Assembly: GCA_023451855.1 (NCBI GenBank)
Contig: JAEXXY010000265.1
Span: 1-26,048, forward strand
Reading direction: 5' to 3'
DNA length: 26,048 nucleotides
Source: Actinomycetes bacterium
GTDB taxonomy: Bacteria; Actinomycetota; Actinomycetes; Actinomycetales; Dermatophilaceae
Of this stretch, positions 7,987-14,061 are shown piece after piece; position 1 is the stretch's first letter, and every line of letters begins with the position of its first letter. The notes below the pieces were generated by a model that saw only the letters and a list, made by a program, of their open reading frames with translations, was not told the DNA's origin and did no database searches. The position numbers were made by a program, and so were the translations under genes.

Positions 7987-8018
7987 TCGGTCGTTCGGCC
8001 GATCGGCCGAACGACCGA
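7987..8018. repeat. Perfect 32-bp palindrome
   Basis: Bases 7987-8002 are the exact reverse complement of 8003-8018 (core TTCGGCCGATCGGCCGAA). It lies 20 bp beyond the stop of the small minus-strand gene and 7 bp upstream of the merR -35 element. It could be a terminator hairpin for the small gene, insulating the MerR promoter, or the operator of a dimeric regulator. No T tract is present on either side. Confidence 0.7.
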
Positions 8019-8038
8019 CGCGGCTCGTGCGGGGGCAC

Positions 8039-8221
8039 TCAGGCCTCGCGCGGGGCCTTCCGGCAGGCGAGCCGAGCCCGGCGCAGGCGCCGTACCCGGG
8101 CGCGTCCTCCCACGGCCGACGCCTCGCTCAGGGCGTGCAGCCGGCGCTCCTCGGCATCGGGCCATGCCCAGCACGAGTGCTGGTCCAGCCGCCGGTGCGC
8201 ACAGACGTTGTCCTCCGTCAT
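8039..8221 (-). CDS. Small hypothetical protein (60 aa)
   Basis: This short frame has strongly coding-like composition: about 88% of third positions are G or C. The ATG at 8221 has GAGGCGAGG just upstream, and a 32-bp palindrome sits right after the stop as a possible terminator. The product begins MTEDNVCAHRRLDQHSCWAWPD, is very Arg-rich in its second half (VRRLRRARLACRK) and contains three Cys and three His. It could therefore bind metal or nucleic acid, but I recognise no family. The frame is open upstream to 8299, where it crosses a 9-bp tandem repeat; the downstream ATG is preferred for its ribosome site. It may still be a chance frame. Confidence 0.45.
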   Translation of the reverse strand: MTEDNVCAHRRLDQHSCWAWPDAEERRLHALSEASAVGGRARVRRLRRARLACRKAPREA

Positions 8222-8235
8222 GGCCTCGCCTCGGC

Positions 8236-8262
8236 GAACCGGGTGAACCGGGTGAACCGGGT
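8236..8262. repeat. Three tandem 9-bp repeats (GAACCGGGT)
   Basis: Three perfect copies of GAACCGGGT lie 15 bp upstream of the small gene's ATG. Read on the minus strand they give GTTCACCCG-like units. They may be a regulator-binding array or a slippage-prone microsatellite. Confidence 0.8.
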
Positions 8263-8695
8263 GCCCCTGAAGATCGACACGCTGACCCGCTCCTTCCACA
8301 CTCCTGCGGTGGCCGCGGACCCGTGAGGTTCCCCCTGACGCTCACCGGCCCGTGAACCACTCGCGCCAGCCCGGGCTCGCGCCCGATGTCAGTTACAACG
8401 ACGTGGATGCCACCTCGGTCACGGACTGCGTCCGTCCTGCTGGTGAACCTCCACCGACGAGGCCGGGCCGGCCCCTCCACGAACCGGCCTGGCCCCGTCA
8501 ATGAGGTAGACGGCGCACTGACGGATTCATGACACGGTTTTCAAAGTTTTTTCACAAGGGTCAAATATCCCGTAACACCCGAGGTCTGCGAGACGATGGA
8601 GGCGTCGGAGCACCCGTTCGACACCCCCTGACCGAACGGTCGCCCCGACCCAGCGTCCGCCACCCCTCCACGTCTCACGTGCAGCGGACGCCGCG
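8263..8695. other. Long non-coding stretch with an AT-rich patch
   Basis: No convincing gene lies here. Open frames that cross it lack codon-position bias and start signals. The notable feature is 8525-8575, which is unusually AT-rich for this genome (TTTTCAAAGTTTTTTCACA, then TCAAATAT). It contains weak promoter-like hexamers on both strands: TTCAAA, 17 bp, AAATAT on the plus strand, and TTGACC (8559-8564) on the minus strand. It could drive the small gene at 8221 with a long leader, or a short non-coding transcript ending at the hairpin near 8730. Confidence 0.5.
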
Positions 8696-8732
8696 CGGAG
8701 CCCCGGTCCGACCCCGATGGACCGGGGCTCCG
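8696..8732. terminator. Strong 14-bp hairpin
   Basis: CGGAGCCCCGGTCC (8696-8709) pairs perfectly with GGACCGGGGCTCCG (8719-8732) across a 9-base loop. It lies 57 bp after the stop of the minus-strand LuxR-type gene and is the likely terminator for it. It could also end a plus-strand transcript from the AT-rich patch. No T tract is seen on either side. Confidence 0.6.
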
Positions 8733-8788
8733 TCATGTCCCCGCCCGGAACGGCGGGCCTCGCCGGCGATGCCCGCGACCGACGGCAC

Positions 8789-9589
8789 CTACCGGGGAGG
8801 CCCGCCGTCGACGCGCGGGCGTCCCGGCCCGTGCTCCACCTCCAGGCGTCGTTCGCTGCCGCCGCGCAGCATGAGGGCCACCTCGGCGCGGTTCCTCGCG
8901 CCGAGCACGTTCATGAGGTGCGCGACGTCACCCGCCACGGTCCGGACCGACACGCCCAGCTCGCGGGCGATGCTGGCGTCCTTGACCCCGACGACCACCC
9001 GGCGGGCTACGACGCACTGCCTGGGGCTGAACGGCGGAGCCATCCCCGCGACGTTGCCCGGCCGGGACAGGGGCCACGCCAGCGCCCACACCGACCGGAC
9101 GTCGGCGACGACGTCCTCGCGAGTCGCCAGCCAGGCTGTCGAGTAGCCGGCCTCGCTCATCGGTCCGCCGACCACGGCGGTGACGTCGTCGACGAGGATG
9201 AACCGCGACGGGGCGGGGCCGAATCGCACATGGGGCAGCTCCGAGGTGACCAGCGGATGACTGTGCAACGTGCGGTCGCTCGTGATGAGACGCAGGTCGA
9301 TGCCACGCGCGACCGTGCGTTCGTCGATGGCGTTCATGCTGTTGAGAGGGTCGAAGGTCAGGCTCGGGTGCATCGACCAGGCCGTCCGCCGCGCGGTCGG
9401 CTCGATCGCCGTCAGGCCTGCCTCGATCTGCACCATGCCTTCGCCGAGGAGCCTGAAGCCCGGCGTCGACAGCCCGTCCCACCAGTCGGCGGCGAGCCGG
9501 TTGACGAGCTCCGCGAGCGCGACAGCGGCCGCGCGCAGCTCCGCGGCACCGTCTGCGCGGCGCGCGTCCTCCTCCATCCGTCCGTCCAC
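8789..9589 (-). CDS. LuxR-family transcriptional regulator
   Basis: This 266-residue regulator has a C-terminal LuxR/FixJ-type helix-turn-helix (about residues 182-246: FSPRQCVVARRVVVGVKDASIARELGVSVRTVAGDVAHLMNVL, read in parts). No receiver domain is present. The N-terminal 180 residues resemble the sensor half of stand-alone actinobacterial regulators, with the segment IDLRLITSDRT and then SRFILVDDVTAVVGG, a pattern like the phospholipase-D-like effector domains of such proteins. The ligand is unknown. The GTG at 9589 has AGGGG about 7 bases upstream; an internal ATG at 9577 is the alternative. A strong hairpin follows the stop. No obvious target gene is adjacent. Confidence 0.85.
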   Translation of the reverse strand: MDGRMEEDARRADGAAELRAAAVALAELVNRLAADWWDGLSTPGFRLLGEGMVQIEAGLTAIEPTARRTAWSMHPSLTFDPLNSMNAIDERTVARGIDLRLITSDRTLHSHPLVTSELPHVRFGPAPSRFILVDDVTAVVGGPMSEAGYSTAWLATREDVVADVRSVWALAWPLSRPGNVAGMAPPFSPRQCVVARRVVVGVKDASIARELGVSVRTVAGDVAHLMNVLGARNRAEVALMLRGGSERRLEVEHGPGRPRVDGGPPR

Positions 9590-9725
9590 ATCGAGCCCCT
9601 GTCTGTCCTCCGGAACAGGATGCCCGACGAGGCGGGCGTCGTGTCGTCCGGGTTCCCGGGCCTCGATCTCCCGCCGACCTTCACCGACGCTTCACCCCAC
9701 GGCGTCGCCGGGGGTCTTCGGCCGG
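9590..9725. promoter_or_regulatory. Intergenic region with two 11-bp-spaced TTCACC units
   Basis: Between the XRE gene's stop and the LuxR gene's start there is an inverted repeat CCTGT/ACAGG (9598-9618 area). There are also two CTTCACC units starting at 9679 and 9690, exactly 11 bp apart. This spacing resembles PhoP-type direct repeats, but only two imperfect units are present. No coding frame is supported. Confidence 0.35.
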
Positions 9726-10016
9726 CTACGCGACGCTGGACCGGCGGCTCGACGCGTCCGGGGCACCCCGCTCGGAACCGGCGACCTCGGCCCACAGCGC
9801 GTCGAGGGACAGGCCGAGGACGTCGGCGACGGCCGCGACGGTCGGGAACGCCGGGGTGGCGACGCGGCCCGACTCGATCTTGCGGAGGGTCTCCGGCGAG
9901 ACGCGAGCGGCCAGCGCGGTGTCGAGCATCGAGCGCTCACCTCGCGCGCGACGCAGCAGCGCGCCGAGACGCCGTCCGCGCTCGACCTCTGCGGGCGTGA
10001 GGGGCAACCTGACCAT
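9726..10016 (-). CDS. XRE-family helix-turn-helix regulator
   Basis: This small DNA-binding protein has 96 residues. The helix-turn-helix spans about residues 14-72: LGALLRRARGERSMLDTALAARVSPETLRKIESGR then VAAVADVLGLSLDALW. This is the classic Cro/CI layout with ETLRKIE as the recognition-helix region. There is no sensor domain, so it probably acts with a partner or as a simple autorepressor. The ATG at 10016 has no ribosome site, but TAGTAT (minus strand of 10023-10028) lies exactly 6 bases upstream, implying a leaderless mRNA. It is divergent from the methionine aminopeptidase gene and shares its promoter region, so that gene is the likely target. Confidence 0.9.
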   Translation of the reverse strand: MVRLPLTPAEVERGRRLGALLRRARGERSMLDTALAARVSPETLRKIESGRVATPAFPTVAAVADVLGLSLDALWAEVAGSERGAPDASSRRSSVA

Positions 10017-10092
10017 GGTCCGATACTAATACCGGGATAACATGGCCGGGATAGTTATTGGATGTACGCGCGAGGCACGGGAGAGGCGCCGC
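10017..10092. promoter_or_regulatory. Divergent promoter with repeats between XRE gene and map
   Basis: This short AT-richer region carries two copies of CCGGGATA (10032-10039 and 10046-10053, 14 bp apart) and an ATAAC/GTTAT inverted pair (10037-10041 and 10054-10058). The minus-strand -10 is TAGTAT (10023-10028); a plus-strand -10 may be TAGTTA (10052-10057). The repeats sit over the presumed -35 zones, as expected for an XRE operator controlling both genes. Confidence 0.65.
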
Positions 10093-10872
10093 ATGATCGA
10101 GATCCTGACCCCCCGCCAGCTGCCGAGAGCCAGGGTCGCAGGGGCGTTCGTCGCCGACACCCTCCGGGCGCTCCGGAACCGCATCGAGGTCGGCACCAAC
10201 CTGCTCGAGATCGACGGCTGGACCCGGGAGATGATCACGGCAGCCGGCGGCGAGTCCTGCTACGTCGACTACGCGCCGTCGTTCGGACGCGGCCCGTTCG
10301 GCCACCACATCTGCACGTCGGTCAACGACGCCGTCCTGCACGGACGTCCGCACGACTACGCGCTCGCCGACGGCGACCTGCTGTCCCTGGACCTCGCCGT
10401 GTCCACCGACGGGCTCGTCGCCGACTCCGCCATCAGCTTCGTCGTGGGCGAGGCACGCCCGCCGGAGAGCATCGCCCTCATCGAGGCCACCGAGCGGGCA
10501 CTGGCGGCCGCCATCGCCGCGGCCGGCCCCGGGGTCCACCTCGGCGACGTCTCCCATGCCATCGGGTCGGTGCTCACCGGGGCGGGCTACCGCGTCAACA
10601 CCCAGTTCGGTGGTCACGGCGTCGGTTCGACGATGCACCAGGACCCGCACGTGGCCAACACCGGACGCCCGGGGCGCGGCTACCGGCTGCGGCCGGGCCT
10701 GCTGCTGGCCATCGAGCCGTGGGTCATGGCCGACACCGACGAGCTGGTCACCGACGCCGACGGCTGGACGCTGCGCAGCGCCACCGGGTGCCGTACGGCG
10801 CACAGCGAGCACACGGTCGCCGTGACCGACGACGGCGTCGAGGTGCTGACGCTGCCCACGTCGGCGTCCTGA
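10093..10872 (+). CDS. map: Type I methionine aminopeptidase
   Basis: This 259-residue metallopeptidase removes N-terminal methionine from new proteins. All five metal ligands can be seen: Asp100 (SLDLAV), Asp111 (ADSAIS), His175 (GGHGVG), Glu208 (AIEPW) and Glu239 (SEHTV). The auxiliary His83 (VLHG) and His182 (MHQDPH) are also present, so it should be active. The ATG at 10093 is chosen over the ATG at 10042 because GGGAGAGG lies 6 bases upstream and the longer form overlaps the promoter repeats. It is not beside secY/adk, the usual place of the housekeeping copy, and is paired with an XRE regulator. It is therefore probably a second, conditionally expressed paralogue. Confidence 0.94.
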   Translation: MIEILTPRQLPRARVAGAFVADTLRALRNRIEVGTNLLEIDGWTREMITAAGGESCYVDYAPSFGRGPFGHHICTSVNDAVLHGRPHDYALADGDLLSLDLAVSTDGLVADSAISFVVGEARPPESIALIEATERALAAAIAAAGPGVHLGDVSHAIGSVLTGAGYRVNTQFGGHGVGSTMHQDPHVANTGRPGRGYRLRPGLLLAIEPWVMADTDELVTDADGWTLRSATGCRTAHSEHTVAVTDDGVEVLTLPTSAS

Positions 10873-10943
10873 CCCGCCGGGTGCCAGGTCGTCGACGCGG
10901 TAGACGTGACGTCCCGATCCCTCTTCACCGTACAGCGCCACCG

Positions 10944-10974
10944 GGGGCTTGCGGCAAGGCCCCACCCGTGGGCC
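10944..10974 (+). terminator. Two overlapping, mutually exclusive hairpins
   Basis: GGGGCTTG (10944-10951) can pair with CAAGGCCCC (10955-10963, one bulge). The same GGCCC can instead pair with GGGCC further on (up to about 10974). The first could end the map transcript. Because the second uses the same bases, the region might also switch states in the leader of the flavoprotein gene that starts at 11012. Confidence 0.4.
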
Positions 10975-11011
10975 AGACTGCTCCTTCGTGTCGAGCGGAA
11001 CGGGGGATGTC

Positions 11012-12505
11012 ATGAGGGATGCAGAGCACGAGGTGGCGGTCGTCGGCGCCGGCCCGACGGGCCTGTCGCTGGCCGGCGAGCTGGCCCTGGCAGGGGTGGA
11101 TGTCGTTCTCCTGGAACGGCGGCCGACGCGCGAGCTGTCCGGGACGCGGGCCCGAGGGTTCCACTCACGCACCCTCGAGATCTTCGACCAGCGCGGCATC
11201 GCCGACCGGTTCCTGGCCGCCGGCCGGACCGCACAGACCTTGAGCTTCGCGGGCACTCCGCTCGACGCAGCCGCCCTGCCGACCCGGCACCCGTACACCC
11301 TCGCACTGTCCCAGACCGGCGTCGAGGACATCCTGCGCGGGTGGGTCGAGGAGCTCGGCGCGCCCGTGCGCCACGGCGTCGAGGTCGTCGGCCTCGAGGA
11401 GGACCACAAGGGTGTCGATGTCGTTCTCGCACAAGGTGACCCGCTCCGCGCGGCGTACGTCGTGGGCGCGGACGGCGGGCGCAGCACCGTCCGACGCGCC
11501 ACCGGCCTCGAGCTCGTCGGCGCCGAGGCGACCCGCAGCCACCTCATCGCCGAGGCGGTGCTCGCCGACGAAGCGCCCACCGGGCTGCGCCAGGACGCGA
11601 TCGGCATCCACGGCATCAACCCCGTCGGCGACGGCGGCACCGTCGGGATCGTCGTGACCGAGGCCACCGTCGGCCCGGCGACCGAGCCGACGCTCTCAGA
11701 CCTCAGCGCGGCGCTGACGCTCGTGTACGGCACCGACTTCGGGGTGCACGACGCGTCGTGGATCTCGCGGTTCACCGACGCCGCGCGACAGGCGTCCTCC
11801 TACCGGAGCGGGCGGGTGCTGATCGCCGGCGATGCCGCCCACACCCACCCCCCGACCGGCGGCCAGGGCATCGGGCTCGGGGTGCAGGACGCCGTCAACC
11901 TCGGGTGGAAGCTGGCCCAGGTGGTCCGCGGCCACTCCCCCGCGTCGTTGCTCGACACCTACGAGGCAGAGCGGCACCCGGCCACGGCTCGCGTCCTCAA
12001 GAACGTCATGACCCAGGCCTTCCTCCAGCGGGGCGACGCGCGGACGGACGCGATCCGGGACACCTTCGCCGAGGTCCTGACCGATGCCGGCCCCCGGGAG
12101 CGTCTCGCCGCGCTGCTGACCGGGCTCGACGTGGCTCTCGACCTCGGTGACGGACATCCCCTCCTCGGCCGTCGCGTGCCCGACCTCGACCTCGTCACGG
12201 CCGACGGACCGTGCCGTGTCTACGAGCTGCTGCACGAGGCCCGGCCCGTGCTGCTCGACCTCGGCGGCTCCGGGGCCCCGGTGGACGTGGACGCCGTCGA
12301 TCCCGGTGAGCGCGAGGGGCGCGTGCGCCACGTGCGTGTCAGCTGCGAGCAGGAGTGGGTGCTGCCCGTGCTCGGAACGGTCACGGCCCCGACCGGGGTG
12401 CTCGTGCGGCCCGACGGGCACGTCGCCTGGGTCGGCGAGGGCACGACGGCTGGTCTCGAGGAGGCCGTGGCCGCCTGGTTCGGTGCTCGCCCGGGCACGT
12501 CCTAG
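11012..12505 (+). CDS. FAD-dependent aromatic monooxygenase, rifampicin monooxygenase-like
   Basis: This 497-residue class A flavoprotein hydroxylase has the FAD dinucleotide motif VVGAGPTGLSLAGELA (10-25), a DG motif in GADGGRSTVRRATG, and the GD motif LIAGDAAHTHPPTGGQGIGLG followed by QDAVNLGWKLAQVVRG. A thioredoxin-like C-terminal domain (about 385-497) follows. The whole architecture, including GHPLLGRRVPDLDL, closely recalls Streptomyces Rox-type rifampicin monooxygenases and polyketide hydroxylases of the PgaE class. It uses NAD(P)H and O2; rifampicin or another polyketide/phenol could be the substrate, and homology alone does not decide. The ATG at 11012 follows GGGGG at 11002-11006; a GTG at 10988 is an alternative. 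No polyketide genes are nearby, so a detoxifying role is more likely. Confidence 0.88.
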   Translation: MRDAEHEVAVVGAGPTGLSLAGELALAGVDVVLLERRPTRELSGTRARGFHSRTLEIFDQRGIADRFLAAGRTAQTLSFAGTPLDAAALPTRHPYTLALSQTGVEDILRGWVEELGAPVRHGVEVVGLEEDHKGVDVVLAQGDPLRAAYVVGADGGRSTVRRATGLELVGAEATRSHLIAEAVLADEAPTGLRQDAIGIHGINPVGDGGTVGIVVTEATVGPATEPTLSDLSAALTLVYGTDFGVHDASWISRFTDAARQASSYRSGRVLIAGDAAHTHPPTGGQGIGLGVQDAVNLGWKLAQVVRGHSPASLLDTYEAERHPATARVLKNVMTQAFLQRGDARTDAIRDTFAEVLTDAGPRERLAALLTGLDVALDLGDGHPLLGRRVPDLDLVTADGPCRVYELLHEARPVLLDLGGSGAPVDVDAVDPGEREGRVRHVRVSCEQEWVLPVLGTVTAPTGVLVRPDGHVAWVGEGTTAGLEEAVAAWFGARPGTS

Positions 12506-12582
12506 CCGGGTTCCCTGCCTGTCGGCGAGGGCTGGTTCACTCGTTGACACTGTCCACATCATCGAGCACAGCAGGAGCACCG

Positions 12583-13164
12583 ATGCGCAGGATCGTCCTC
12601 TACACGATCACCACGCTCGACGGCGCCGTCGACGACCCGACGCGCGCCTTCCCTCCCGACGTCGACCCCCAAACCCCGCACCCGCCGACCTTCGACGACG
12701 AGCTCATCGAGCTCGAGGCGCAGCTCATCGGCCGGCAGGACGCCGTGCTGCTCGGCCGCCACATGTACGACGAGTGGTCGCGCTACTGGCCGACCTCCGA
12801 CGAGCAGCCCTTCGCCGACTTCATCAACGGCGTCAAGAAGTACGTCATCACCTCGACGCCGCTCGCGACGCAGTGGGGCGACGCCGAGGCGGTGACCGGT
12901 CCCCTCGCCGACGTCGTGCGAGACCTCAAGGCCACGGAGGGCGGCGACATCGGGGTGCACGGCAGCATCGAGCTGGCGCGGTCCCTGCTCGCCGAGGGCC
13001 TCGTCGACGAGCTGCACCTGGCTGTCGCCCCCGTCCTCGACCCGGAGGGGCGACACCTCTTCGACGGGCTGCCCGCCCTGCAGCGGCTCTCGCTCCAGAG
13101 CGCGACGCCGACCTCGAGCGGCGCCCTCTGGCTCGTCTACCGGCCAGCTCTGCTCGCGAACTGA
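12583..13164 (+). CDS. Dihydrofolate reductase family protein (RibD C-terminal-like)
   Basis: The 193-residue product has the RibD/DHFR-like reductase fold. The N-terminal strand MRRIVLYTITTLDGAVDDP resembles the MRKIVxxxxxSLDG start of the family. LLGRHMYDEWSRYWP, KKYVITSTPL, GGDIGVHGSIELARSLLAEGLVDELHLAVAPV and the final WLVYRP follow in the expected order. It should bind NADPH, but it is not classical DHFR, and members of this orphan group have no agreed substrate. The ATG at 12583 has AGGAGC 6-8 bases upstream. A TTGACA at 12544-12549 could be its -35 element. The gene converges on the IclR gene, with only 11 bp between stops. Confidence 0.9.
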   Translation: MRRIVLYTITTLDGAVDDPTRAFPPDVDPQTPHPPTFDDELIELEAQLIGRQDAVLLGRHMYDEWSRYWPTSDEQPFADFINGVKKYVITSTPLATQWGDAEAVTGPLADVVRDLKATEGGDIGVHGSIELARSLLAEGLVDELHLAVAPVLDPEGRHLFDGLPALQRLSLQSATPTSSGALWLVYRPALLAN

Positions 13165-13175
13165 GCCGCCCGCGG

Positions 13176-13961
13176 TCAGCCGCCGGCGCGCAGGGCCTGC
13201 TCCATGTCGCGCTCGATGTCCCGGGCCGCGAGGGCCAGCGCGCTGACGAGGTCGACGAGCCGGTCCTCGCGGAACCGGACCGTCGGCATCGAGACCGTGA
13301 CGGCGGCGTCGGTCCGGGTACCGACGCGGACGCCGCGTCCGATGGCGGTGACGCCGGTCTCGGTGCGGTCCTTGTTGATGGCGAAGCCCCGGCGGCGGAC
13401 TCCGGCAAGGTCCTTCTCGATCGTGGCGAGGTCGGGGCGCTCGCCCTCGCGCCCGTCCCACCGGGCGTCGCTGTACAGCTCGGCGAGCTCCTCGGGCGGC
13501 AGGTCCGCGAGCATCGTCTTGCCCCCGGAGGCGAGGTGGGCCGGGAAGACCATGCCTTCGCGGTTGCCGACTCGCAGCGACTGGGAGCTCTCGACCGAGG
13601 CGACGAACCGGGCGTGGTCGCCCGCCAGCACCATGAGGTTGGCCGACTCCTCGACACGGCCGACGAGCACCTGCAGGTGCGGCAGGGCGACGGCCCGCAG
13701 GAGGGCTGTGTGGCTGCGGGAGTCCGCCTCGAGGGAGATCACCGGGCCCGCGTGGTACCGACGGTCGGGGCCCTGCCGGGCGAAGTCGCGGTAGACGAGC
13801 ATCGTCAGGAGGCGGTGGGCCGTCGAGCGCGCGACACCGAGCCGGTCCGCGACGTCGGAGACGGTCTGCGGGCCCTCCACCTGGAGGATCACGGCGAGCT
13901 GCAGCGCGTGGTCGACGCTGCGAAGGGCGTACTGCGGCTTCGTCTTCAGGCCCGTACTCAT
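13176..13961 (-). CDS. genR: IclR-family regulator of the gentisate locus
   Basis: This 261-residue regulator has an N-terminal winged helix-turn-helix (ALRSVDHALQLAVILQVEG then TVSDVADRLGVARSTAHRLL, about residues 12-52). A C-terminal IclR effector domain follows (from VALPHLQVLVGRVEESANLMVLAG through GGKTMLADLPPEELAELY to GFAINKDRTETGVTAIGRGV). It is divergent from the 3-hydroxybenzoate/gentisate operon and most likely senses one of those aromatics. The ATG at 13961 is chosen because GAGGAT lies about 7 bases upstream. The longer open frame to 14153 would run through the operator region and the transporter gene. The layout matches genR of Corynebacterium glutamicum, also an IclR protein. 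Two likely binding sites lie at 14004-14043. Confidence 0.9.
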   Translation of the reverse strand: MSTGLKTKPQYALRSVDHALQLAVILQVEGPQTVSDVADRLGVARSTAHRLLTMLVYRDFARQGPDRRYHAGPVISLEADSRSHTALLRAVALPHLQVLVGRVEESANLMVLAGDHARFVASVESSQSLRVGNREGMVFPAHLASGGKTMLADLPPEELAELYSDARWDGREGERPDLATIEKDLAGVRRRGFAINKDRTETGVTAIGRGVRVGTRTDAAVTVSMPTVRFREDRLVDLVSALALAARDIERDMEQALRAGG

Positions 13962-14003
13962 GTGCGTGATCCTCGCTCGGCTCCGTGACGTGGGACCTCC
14001 CTG

Positions 14004-14043
14004 ATTCTGCCATGCAGAATTACCTCGTTCTGCCATGTCGAAC
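14004..14043. promoter_or_regulatory. Twin IclR operator and divergent gen promoters
   Basis: Site 1 is the perfect inverted repeat ATTCTGCCATGCAGAAT (14004-14020). Site 2 is the related GTTCTGCCATGTCGAAC (14027-14043), on the same DNA face 23 bp away and sharing TTCTGCCATG. Site 1 also supplies CAGAAT, a -10-like hexamer, on both strands (14015-14020 plus; 14004-14009 minus), about 35-45 bases before each gene. The ATTCT-N7-AGAAT form resembles the ATTCC-N7-GGAAT motif I recall for GenR of Corynebacterium. Confidence 0.75.
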
Positions 14044-14061
14044 GATCCCACCATGGTCGGC

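Noticed and set aside
8236..8262. GTTCACC-like units (minus strand) as a PHO box
   Set aside because: The repeat period is 9 bp, not the 11 bp needed for PhoP direct repeats, so I list it only as a tandem repeat.
8600..8640. A possible tRNA because of GTTCGA near 8615
   Set aside because: No 5-bp T-arm stem, anticodon arm or acceptor stem can be formed around it on either strand.
8527..8736. A 69-codon minus-strand frame and a 205-codon plus-strand frame across the non-coding stretch
   Set aside because: Both lack codon-position GC bias and ribosome sites, and they cross the hairpin and the AT-rich patch.
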